From an uncultured Coriobacteriaceae bacterium (GTDB lineage: Bacteria; Actinomycetota; Coriobacteriia; Coriobacteriales; Atopobiaceae), in the NCBI GenBank assembly GCA_900549525.1, contig UWSJ01000079.1, positions 1 to 7,885 on the forward strand: a stretch of DNA of 7,885 nucleotides. Reading direction: 5' to 3'. The notes beneath the pieces were generated by a model, which had not been told where the DNA came from, did not search any database, and worked only from the letters and a program-made list of their open reading frames with translations. Positions 1-4,940 of this stretch are shown here, piece after piece. Numbering within the stretch: position 1 is the stretch's first letter; each line of letters begins with the position of its first letter. The translations under genes and the position numbers were made by a program.

Positions 1-75
1 TGGTGCCCCCAACGGGACTCGAACCCGTGTTCTCGCCTTGAAAGGGCGATGTCCTAACCGCTAGACGATGGGGAC
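1..75 (-). tRNA. tRNA-Glu (anticodon UUC)
   Basis: Read on the minus strand this folds as a complete tRNA cloverleaf. The acceptor stem GTCCCCA pairs with TGGGGGC, with one G-T pair. The anticodon stem TCGCC/GGCGA encloses the loop CTTTCAA, which gives anticodon TTC and decodes glutamate codons GAA/GAG. The T arm is ACGGG-TTCGAGT-CCCGT. The 3' CCA is encoded in the DNA and is the first thing in the window (TGG at 1-3 on the plus strand). The total of 75 nt including CCA fits tRNA-Glu. Nothing downstream of it can be seen because it ends at the window edge. Confidence 0.97.
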
Positions 76-84
76 GCGGAGGAG

Positions 85-93
85 AGTATAGCA
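85..93 (-). promoter_or_regulatory. Extended -10 promoter of tRNA-Glu
   Basis: On the minus strand the sequence TGCTATACT (93 down to 85) is an extended -10 element (TG-N-TATACT). It lies nine bases before the first base of the tRNA, so transcription would start within about three bases of the mature 5' end and leave almost no leader. No TTGACA-like -35 is visible at 16-18 bases upstream, which fits an extended -10 promoter. Confidence 0.6.
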
Positions 94-113
94 AACGTCA
101 TCGGTCGGGCGTG

Positions 114-149
114 GCCGCTGCGCAGAACGCCGACGTACGGCGCAGCGGC
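114..149. repeat. 10-bp inverted repeat between the TPR gene pair and the tRNA gene
   Basis: GCCGCTGCGC (114-123) and GCGCAGCGGC (140-149) are perfect reverse complements separated by 16 bases. The element lies downstream of the minus-strand TPR gene pair. It has no T-run on either side, so it is not a typical intrinsic terminator. It may be a Rho-associated or RNA-stabilising 3' hairpin, or a protein site. Confidence 0.45.
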
Positions 150-190
150 GCCAAGACCCGGCTGCCGTCGCAAGCTCCCGTTCCGCGCGG

Positions 191-1159
191 CTACCAGTCG
201 AGGTCGTGGTCGTCCGCGAAGCACTTTGCCTGCTCCGTGAAGCCCTCCTGCGCGCCCGCCCACGCGAGGAAGTCGGGCGTGTCCATGACCACCGGGTCAC
301 ACTCGTGCACGGCAAGCGTCGCCTCCTCGTAGCTGCCGGGAACGAAGTCCGGGCGTGTGGGCAGGTAGGTCTCCACGAACGCGGGCTTCAAGAGGGCGTA
401 GGCGCCGCCGGTGCAGAGGCTCGCGTACCCGCGCAGCGCGCGCCTGGCCGCTCCCATGCGGTCGAGCTTGTACATGAGCAGCGTGCGCGCTAGGTGTGAC
501 CAGGCGTTGCCCTGCCGCTCGAACTTGGCGTCGAGCTGGTCGAACCCCGCCTCGTCCTCGAGTCGGGCTAGTCCCACGGCCCACGTGTAGCGAAGGCCGA
601 GCTCGTCGGTGGGGTCGAGAAGCACGCCAAGCTCGCACGAGCTGATGGCTGGCCGGTAGCGGGCCGTGTCGAGCTGGTAGCGGCTGCGAGCGGCGAGAAG
701 GCGCAGGCGTGGGCGAGCAAAGAGGCCGGGGAGCGTTTCGGGCTTCGTCCATCCCGAAGGGTCGCCCGCGCCCACCTCTTCCCAGGTGGTGTCGAGTGCC
801 TGAAGCACGGCGTCCGCCTCCTGGGTGCTCACGATGGCCAGCAGGATCTTGGCGTCCAGGCAGTTCGGGTCGACATCGAGCGCCTCGCGGCATGCTGCTC
901 CCAGACGCGCAAAACGCTTGGCGCGAGCCGACTCGTACGCCTCGTCGTCGAGGAACTCCTCCTCCGCCTGAGCGGCGCGACTTGCGGCCAGGGCCGTGCA
1001 CACCAGCGAGAACGCCCGGTCGTCGTCACGATCCAGGAAGTTCTCGGGCTGCTGCTGCACGGCAAGCCGCAGCTCGTCGAACGCTCGCTCGGACAGGTTG
1101 CCGATGCGCTCGCGACGGTGCCACGCAAGCCGCTCGACGAGCTCGTCATTCCGCCTCAT
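191..1159 (-). CDS. TPR-like helical repeat protein, second of a tandem paralogous pair
   Basis: This encodes 322 residues of unknown function. The start is the ATG at 1159, with GGAGG (1171-1167) seven bases upstream. The ATG overlaps the stop of the upstream gene as ATGA, so translation is probably coupled. The protein has no signal peptide or membrane segment and looks cytoplasmic and mostly alpha-helical. TPR-like spacing of small and aromatic residues is visible at about residues 84-115 and 155-245 (for example ALDVDPNCLDA at 93-103 and LLDPTDELGLRY at 180-191). Near the C-terminus GSYEEA (275-280) and TPDFLAWA (294-301) resemble a conserved tail I associate with bacterial TPR proteins of the ST7-like type; that link is from memory. 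It aligns along much of its length with its neighbour (DRAFSLV versus DRAFGLV; DVDPNCLDA versus DVDRSCPDA). It was probably formed by tandem duplication. The substrate or partner is unknown. Confidence 0.8.
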   Translation of the reverse strand: MRRNDELVERLAWHRRERIGNLSERAFDELRLAVQQQPENFLDRDDDRAFSLVCTALAASRAAQAEEEFLDDEAYESARAKRFARLGAACREALDVDPNCLDAKILLAIVSTQEADAVLQALDTTWEEVGAGDPSGWTKPETLPGLFARPRLRLLAARSRYQLDTARYRPAISSCELGVLLDPTDELGLRYTWAVGLARLEDEAGFDQLDAKFERQGNAWSHLARTLLMYKLDRMGAARRALRGYASLCTGGAYALLKPAFVETYLPTRPDFVPGSYEEATLAVHECDPVVMDTPDFLAWAGAQEGFTEQAKCFADDHDLDW

Positions 1160-2184
1160 GAGCGCGCCTCCCCGGTGCTTGGGCTTCCGGCTTCGACGGG
1201 GCCGTCTGTCTCCTGGGCCTCTGCCACGGCGTCGAGACCCGCGAGCCACGAGCCGAGCGTCCCCCGCTCGCAGGCGTCGCAGCCCTCCTGCAAGAGCACC
1301 GTGGCCTCCGAGGTGGCGAGAATGAGCTCGTCCTCGCCCATGGGCGCCACGACGATGCGCGCGTAGACGCCGTCGGGCAGGTCGTCCTGGCGGCTGAGCG
1401 TGGTGCCGGCGTAGGGGTAGGCCTTGAGCAGCAGCGAGACCTCGCGCTCCGCTGCCGCCCGGTCTCCGCGCTTGAAGGCGGTGGCCATGCGGGCGAGCGC
1501 ATACCACGCGAGGCCGAAGGTTGTCCCGGCGTGGCGGCTGAGCGTGTCGAGTGCGGTGTCGTCCTCGAGCTTGGCGTAGGCGAGGGCGAGCGTGAGGCGC
1601 GCGTCGGCGGCGTCGGTCGGGTCGACCTCGAGCAGCTCGTGGGCAAGGCGCACGCAGAGGCGGTAGCGGCCGCATACGAGCGCGCATGCCGCCTCCGCCG
1701 CGAGCCAGCGCACGTAGGGGCGCATGGCGAGCGTGCCGGCAACCTCCGCGGCCTCACCGGGAAGGTCGACGGCGTCGCGAGCCCGTTCGCAGGCCTTGCG
1801 GACGCCGTCTGCTCCTTTGGCGAGGTAGTGCTGGTAGGCGTTGGGGCTGGCGCTGTCGGCAGCGGCGAGCATTCGGAGTGCGTCGGGACAGGAGCGGTCG
1901 ACGTCGACGGCCTCGAGCAGGAGCTTTCGGGCCTCGGCGATTATCGAGTTCGCCCCCTCGTCGGCCGAGAAGGGCAGCTGGTAGTCGATGAGGTCTGTCG
2001 CCCTTGTCACGAGGCCAAACGCGCGGTCGGCATCGGTCTGCGGGAGGCTGTCCCGCTGCTGGCGGTAGCGCCTGCCAAAGTCGGCCACCGCACGGGCGGC
2101 CGAGAACGGGTCGCGGTCGTCGAGCGAGGCGGCAAACCTTAGCCCCAGCCTCTGGAAGTCCTCTGTATGCGGGTCAAGCGCCAT
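1156..2184 (-). CDS. TPR-like helical repeat protein, first of a tandem paralogous pair
   Basis: This encodes 342 residues from the ATG at 2184 and has no recognised specific function. That start is chosen because GGAGG (2192-2188) precedes it, although the three-base spacing is short. In-frame ATGs at 2208 and 2232 have no clear ribosome binding site but cannot be excluded. The predicted product is soluble and helical. TPR-like helix pairs are visible around residues 84-110 and 158-255, including the HELLEVDPTDAADARLTLALAYAKLEDD region (182-209). Acidic and Ala-rich segments are common. The C-terminal part (about 262-320) corresponds to the C-terminus of the downstream paralogue, but the GSYEEA motif is degraded here to TSEATV. 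The last 20 residues are Gly/Ser/Glu-rich and probably disordered. It is co-transcribed with the downstream gene through a 4-base ATGA overlap and diverges from the cstA leader. A scaffold or partner-binding role is only a guess from the repeat type. Confidence 0.78.
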   Translation of the reverse strand: MALDPHTEDFQRLGLRFAASLDDRDPFSAARAVADFGRRYRQQRDSLPQTDADRAFGLVTRATDLIDYQLPFSADEGANSIIAEARKLLLEAVDVDRSCPDALRMLAAADSASPNAYQHYLAKGADGVRKACERARDAVDLPGEAAEVAGTLAMRPYVRWLAAEAACALVCGRYRLCVRLAHELLEVDPTDAADARLTLALAYAKLEDDTALDTLSRHAGTTFGLAWYALARMATAFKRGDRAAAEREVSLLLKAYPYAGTTLSRQDDLPDGVYARIVVAPMGEDELILATSEATVLLQEGCDACERGTLGSWLAGLDAVAEAQETDGPVEAGSPSTGEARS

Positions 2185-2295
2185 GTTCCTCCGTTTCGTC
2201 CGCTTCATGGTAGCGAAGGAGGCGGACATCATGGCGGCGCTGCCGCCTGCGACGGGCTGATATGAGCGGTAGTTAGGTATCCGTCACACATCAGT

Positions 2296-2308
2296 CCGCA
2301 TATTGCGG
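2296..2308. promoter_or_regulatory. Perfect palindrome, possible operator in the divergent region
   Basis: CCGCA-TAT-TGCGG is a perfect 5-3-5 inverted repeat in the AT-rich divergent region between the TPR gene pair and the cstA promoter. It lies about 70 bases upstream of the cstA -35 and about 110 bases upstream of the TPR start. It could be a regulator binding site. No family can be assigned. Confidence 0.35.
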
Positions 2309-2321
2309 CACGGTTTATTCA

Positions 2322-2339
2322 CGATAATTGGCACTATCG
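2322..2339. promoter_or_regulatory. Inverted repeat CGATA-N8-TATCG, possible operator
   Basis: CGATA (2322-2326) and TATCG (2335-2339) form inverted half-sites separated by eight bases. Their centres lie 13 bases apart, just over one helical turn. This is a plausible dimeric regulator site upstream of the cstA promoter, but five-base arms are short enough to arise by chance. Confidence 0.25.
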
Positions 2340-2354
2340 CCATATCATTACAGA

Positions 2355-2382
2355 ATTGTATCTTGCTTGAAATAAATGTTGA
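2355..2382 (-). promoter_or_regulatory. Weak candidate promoter for the TPR gene pair
   Basis: On the minus strand TCAACA (2382-2377) and TACAAT (2360-2355) are separated by 16 bases. The -10 matches five of six consensus positions and the -35 four of six. If used, it would give a leader of about 165 bases before the TPR start at 2184. Its -35 overlaps the -35 of the divergent cstA promoter, so the two would compete. The call is tentative. Confidence 0.25.
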
Positions 2383-2407
2383 CTTACGGGCCATAGGGGA
2401 CGATAGT
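2379..2407 (+). promoter_or_regulatory. Sigma-70-type promoter of the cstA leader
   Basis: TTGACT (2379-2384, five of six consensus) is followed after exactly 17 bases by GATAGT (2402-2407, four of six). The predicted transcription start is about 2413-2415, giving a leader of about 215 bases before the cstA start. It sits at the end of the most AT-rich stretch in the window, which supports a promoter role. Confidence 0.65.
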
Positions 2408-2469
2408 ACGGGTCAATCACTTGGATGGTGCGTGGGGATGCGTGCCAGGTGAGATTAGGAGATTACGCA

Positions 2470-2511
2470 ATGAGCAAGCAGCTATCCATTATTGAGGTCG
2501 TAATTAGCTAA
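2470..2511 (+). CDS. Branched-chain amino acid-rich leader peptide of the cstA attenuator
   Basis: This is a 13-codon ORF encoding MSKQLSIIEVVIS. AGGAGA (2457-2462) stands seven bases before the ATG, as good a ribosome binding site as those of the large genes. Six of 13 residues are Leu, Ile or Val. All three Ile codons are ATT, and Leu is CTA with one Val as GTA. These codons are uncommon in this GC-rich window, where cstA uses mostly ATC and CTC/CTG. Uncommon codons of the sensed amino acid are typical of ilv/leu attenuator peptides. The last base of its stop codon is the first base of the first hairpin segment. An in-frame ATG at 2425 would extend it to 28 residues but lacks a ribosome binding site. 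The peptide itself probably has no function beyond placing a ribosome. Confidence 0.7.
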   Translation: MSKQLSIIEVVIS

Positions 2512-2565
2512 CGGGTGGCTGCATACGCCGCCCGTGACTTACGGGCGGCCTTACGAGGGGCCGTC
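2511..2565 (+). promoter_or_regulatory. Alternative RNA hairpins of a transcription attenuator
   Basis: Four segments can pair in exclusive ways. Segment 1 (ACGGGTGGC, 2511-2519) pairs with segment 2 (GCCGCCCGT, 2527-2535) over nine pairs with one G-U, around a 7-nt loop. Segment 2 also pairs perfectly over nine bp with segment 3 (ACGGGCGGC, 2541-2549) around a 5-nt loop. Segment 3, as 2544-2550, can pair with 2559-2565, which is the left arm of the terminator, over seven pairs with one G-U. Bases 2564-2565 do not pair well inside the terminator but do pair in this alternative, which argues for a real switch. Predicted logic: 1:2 plus 3:4 allows read-through; 2:3 plus the terminator stops transcription. 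The pairings are seen in the sequence; the regulation is inferred. Confidence 0.65.
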
Positions 2566-2597
2566 GGGTGCAAAACCCAGCGGCCCCTCCTCTTTTT
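2555..2597 (+). terminator. Intrinsic terminator in the cstA leader (attenuator terminator)
   Basis: GAGGGGCCG (2555-2563) pairs perfectly with CGGCCCCTC (2581-2589). Inside, GGGT (2566-2569) pairs with ACCC (2575-2578) around a GCAAA loop. The tract CTCTTTTT follows (2590-2597). It ends about 32 bases before the cstA start codon and 44 bases after the leader-peptide stop, so it sits between the promoter and the gene it would control. Confidence 0.85.
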
Positions 2598-2628
2598 GCG
2601 TAATTCCTACCCAGGAAGGGAGAGTTTT

Positions 2629-4482
2629 GTGAACGGAATCGTACTGATGGTGGCAGCAGCGGTGATCCTGGCCGTCGGCTACCTGCTCTACGGCAGATGG
2701 CTCGCCAACAAGTGGGGTGTCGACAGGGACGCCATCACGCCCGCCCGTCGCATGGAGGACGGCCAGAACTTCTCGCCTGCCTCGTGCTTCACGGTGTTCT
2801 CGCACCAGTTCAGCTCCATCTGCGGTGCCGGCCCCGTCACGGGCACCATCGTCGCCATGGCGTTTGGCTGGCTGCCGGTCGTGCTCTGGGTTCTCGTCGG
2901 CGGCATCTTCTTCGGCGCCGTGCATGACTTCGGCGCCCTCTACGCGTCCATGAAGAACAACGGCAAGTCGCTGGCGCAGCTCATTGAGAAGTACATCGGC
3001 AAGACCGGTCGCCGTCTGTTCCTGCTGTTCTGCTGGCTGTTCTGCATCATCGTCATTGCCGCCTTCACCGACATGGTGGCCGGCACCTTCAAGATGGGCG
3101 AGGGCGTCGCGGCGGGCGTTGGCTTCGGCGTTGACGCTGCCAACAAGTCCTACGCCGCCGGTACCGCCGGCACCATCTCGATGCTCTTCACCTTCGTGGC
3201 CATCGCCTTTGGTTGGGCCTGCCGCAAGTTCAAGCTCGAGGGCGCCAAGGAGCTCGCGCTCGCCGTCGTGCTGACCGTCGCCATGTTTGCCGTGGGCATG
3301 CAGTTCCCGATCTACCTCGACAAGTTTGGTTGGTTCGCCGTCATCGCCGTGTACCTGGTCTTTGCCGGCGCCATGCCCATCCAGACACTCAAGACCCCGC
3401 GTGACTACCTCACCAGCGTCATGATGCTCGTCATGATCGCCTGCGCCGTGCTCGGCATCGTCGTCCTCGGCGCCAACGGCCAGGCCACGATGACCGCCCC
3501 GGTCTTCACGGGCTTCACCACCAAGTCCGGCATGATGTTCCCGATCCTGTTCGTCTCCGTCGCCTGCGGCGCCCTCTCCGGCTTCCACAGCCTCGTGTCC
3601 TCCGGCACCTCCTCCAAGCAGGTCGAGCGTGAGCAGGACGCGCTGCCCGTCGGCTACGGCGCCATGGTCGTCGAGTCCTTCGTGGGCATCCTCGCCATCA
3701 TCGTCGCCGGCATCATGTTCGCCGACATGAACACTGCCGGTACCGGCGCGCTCAACAACGGCGTCGCCTCCACGCCGTTCCAGATCTTCGCGGCCGGCAT
3801 CTCCCGTGGCATGCAAGCCTTCGGCGTCAATGCCACCTTTGCCACCGTGTTCATGACGATGTGCGTCTCCGCCCTGGCCCTGACCTCGCTCGACGCCGTC
3901 GCCCGCATCGCCCGTACCTCGTTCTCTGAGTTCTTCGCCCAGAGCAACGATGCCCTCGCCATCGACCAGGCCCAGTCCGGCGCCATGAAGCTCGTCATGA
4001 ACCCGTGGTTCGCCACCGTCGTGACGCTCGTTCCCGGCTTTGCCCTCGCCTTTGGTGGCTACCAGAACATCTGGCCGCTCTTCGGCGCCTCCAACCAGCT
4101 GCTCGGCGGCATGACGATGATCACGCTGGCCGTGTTCTGCAAGGTTACCGGCCGTAAGGGTGCCACGCTCTACGTGCCCGTCGTGTTCCTGCTCTGCTGC
4201 ACCTTCACCTCGCTCGCGATGAGCATCATGGGCTGCATCACCGCACTCTCCACTCAGGGCGCTGCCGTAATCGCCACCTCTGGCCTGCAGCTTGTCTTTG
4301 CCGTGCTGCTCGTGGCGCTTGGCCTCATCGTTGCCTACAACTGCCTGAAGGAGCTCTTCACCAAGGCAGAGGGCTCCATCCCCGACGAGAAGCCCGAGTG
4401 GACCGAGCTTGGCCGCAAGCGCGTGGCCGAGGCGGCTGGCAAGGGCGCTGCTGCCGGCGAGGTTGCCTCCGAGCGCGCGTAG
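2629..4482 (+). CDS. cstA: CstA-family carbon starvation protein, pyruvate/peptide transporter
   Basis: This encodes a 617-residue inner-membrane transporter of the CstA/BtsT family. E. coli members import pyruvate and are linked to peptide use under starvation. The GTG start at 2629 is chosen because GGGAGAG lies four bases upstream and the N-terminal membrane helix begins at once (residues 3-21). A longer reading from GTG 2515 would put the attenuator terminator inside the gene. Many hydrophobic helices follow. Family signatures include SHQFSSICGAGPVTG (58-72), VHDFGALYASMKNNGKSL (98-115), GALSGFHSLVSSGTSSKQ (314-331), the SLDAVARIARTSFSEF helix (420-435) and IWPLFGASNQLLGG (481-494). The last 40 residues are a charged, Ala-rich cytoplasmic tail. 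The length is somewhat below that of E. coli CstA (701). Transcription appears to be controlled by the leader attenuator and ends at a terminator at 4570-4604. Whether it carries pyruvate, peptides or both cannot be read from sequence. Confidence 0.93.
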   Translation: MNGIVLMVAAAVILAVGYLLYGRWLANKWGVDRDAITPARRMEDGQNFSPASCFTVFSHQFSSICGAGPVTGTIVAMAFGWLPVVLWVLVGGIFFGAVHDFGALYASMKNNGKSLAQLIEKYIGKTGRRLFLLFCWLFCIIVIAAFTDMVAGTFKMGEGVAAGVGFGVDAANKSYAAGTAGTISMLFTFVAIAFGWACRKFKLEGAKELALAVVLTVAMFAVGMQFPIYLDKFGWFAVIAVYLVFAGAMPIQTLKTPRDYLTSVMMLVMIACAVLGIVVLGANGQATMTAPVFTGFTTKSGMMFPILFVSVACGALSGFHSLVSSGTSSKQVEREQDALPVGYGAMVVESFVGILAIIVAGIMFADMNTAGTGALNNGVASTPFQIFAAGISRGMQAFGVNATFATVFMTMCVSALALTSLDAVARIARTSFSEFFAQSNDALAIDQAQSGAMKLVMNPWFATVVTLVPGFALAFGGYQNIWPLFGASNQLLGGMTMITLAVFCKVTGRKGATLYVPVVFLLCCTFTSLAMSIMGCITALSTQGAAVIATSGLQLVFAVLLVALGLIVAYNCLKELFTKAEGSIPDEKPEWTELGRKRVAEAAGKGAAAGEVASERA

Positions 4483-4495
4483 CGGACGTCTGCCC

Positions 4496-4534
4496 GGTTG
4501 CGCGGGCGGCTGAGCCTGCGGCTCCCGCGCAACT
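4496..4534 (+). repeat. GC-rich hairpin just after cstA
   Basis: GTTGCGCGGG (4497-4506) and CCCGCGCAAC (4524-4533) form a perfect 10-bp stem, extendable by one G-U pair (4496/4534), 14 bases after the cstA stop. No T-run follows, so it is unlikely to terminate alone. It could protect the cstA mRNA 3' end or slow polymerase ahead of the true terminator 37 bases further on. Confidence 0.5.
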
Positions 4535-4569
4535 CACTGAGATTGCCTGCGACGTCGCTTCGCACCGCT

Positions 4570-4607
4570 AGAGCCCGCGTCCCTTCGGAGACGCGGGCTC
4601 TTTTGTT
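4570..4607 (+). terminator. Intrinsic terminator of cstA
   Basis: GAGCCCGCGTC (4571-4581) pairs perfectly with GACGCGGGCTC (4590-4600) over 11 bp, extended by A4570-T4601. The apex contains a C-UUCG-G tetraloop (4583-4588) above one C-A mismatch. TTTTGTT follows. There is no A-run on the other side, so it acts in the plus direction only. Confidence 0.92.
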
Positions 4608-4940
4608 GAGACGGGTTGCCAAGACGGCGGGCTTGACAAGCAAGGCCGCTGGTTTTGACACGTTTGCGACGAACTGTATGGATTCATGCTGCCAGTGCCT
4701 GGGAGACCGGCATAAAAATGCAGAGAACAACATAGAAACCGGGACACGGGAGCCCGTCTGGCTCGCGCGCGCCCCACACTCGTCGGAGTATCCATACACT
4801 TCGTGGCCAACTTGTCATCGCGGCGCAGTTAGGCTGTCACCGCGCTCCGGAGCGGGCCGTGTGTCGAAAGCAAGGACGCCTGTGCCCCGCGCGTATACTA
4901 ATAAGCAAAAACACGCTGACGCAGGGGATGTGATCCGCGC
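4605..4940. other. Gap between cstA and disA, no convincing gene
   Basis: No ORF here has a ribosome binding site and coding character. Visible elements are TTGACA at 4633-4638 and again at 4655-4660, neither with a good -10 at standard spacing. There is an 8-bp inverted repeat GTATGGAT (4676-4683) and ATCCATAC (4790-4797) flanking a block with an A-rich centre (4714-4738), and a TATACT at 4894-4899 close to disA. Base composition is more mixed than in the flanking genes. A small RNA transcribed from the second TTGACA is possible but unsupported. Confidence 0.5.
4894..4899 (+). promoter_or_regulatory. Candidate -10 element upstream of disA
   Basis: TATACT stands 41 bases before the disA start, in a local AT-rich patch. 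The -35 region at 16-18 bases upstream does not resemble TTGACA. If used, transcription would begin near 4906 and leave a leader of about 35 bases holding AGGGG (4923-4927). It is the only likely promoter for the disA-ispD-ispF cluster seen after the cstA terminator. Confidence 0.4.

Noticed and set aside
191..1687. Extending the second TPR protein upstream to 1687
   Set aside because: The added part is Arg-rich shadow sequence overlapping the first TPR gene; ATG 1159 has GGAGG and the ATGA junction.
2425..2511. 28-residue version of the leader peptide from ATG 2425
   Set aside because: It is in frame, but no ribosome binding site precedes it and it lies only about 11 bases from the predicted transcription start.
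2414..2600. T-box riboswitch in the cstA leader
   Set aside because: GGGTGG at 2513-2518 recalls the T-box, but the following NACCGCG is absent, and the leader is too short upstream for a Stem I and specifier loop. The leader peptide explains the sequence better.
2515..2628. Longer cstA reading frame starting at GTG 2515
   Set aside because: It would put the hairpins and intrinsic terminator inside the coding region and adds a non-membrane N-terminus. GTG 2629 has a proper ribosome binding site and begins directly with the first helix.
2551..3816. Long minus-strand ORF opposite cstA, rich in His, Asp and Gly
   Set aside because: It is a composition shadow of a GC-rich gene; the sense strand gives clear CstA signatures.
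4335..4799. Minus-strand ORF across the cstA end and gap
   Set aside because: It crosses the cstA 3' end and its terminator in antisense, with no ribosome binding site or recognisable domain.
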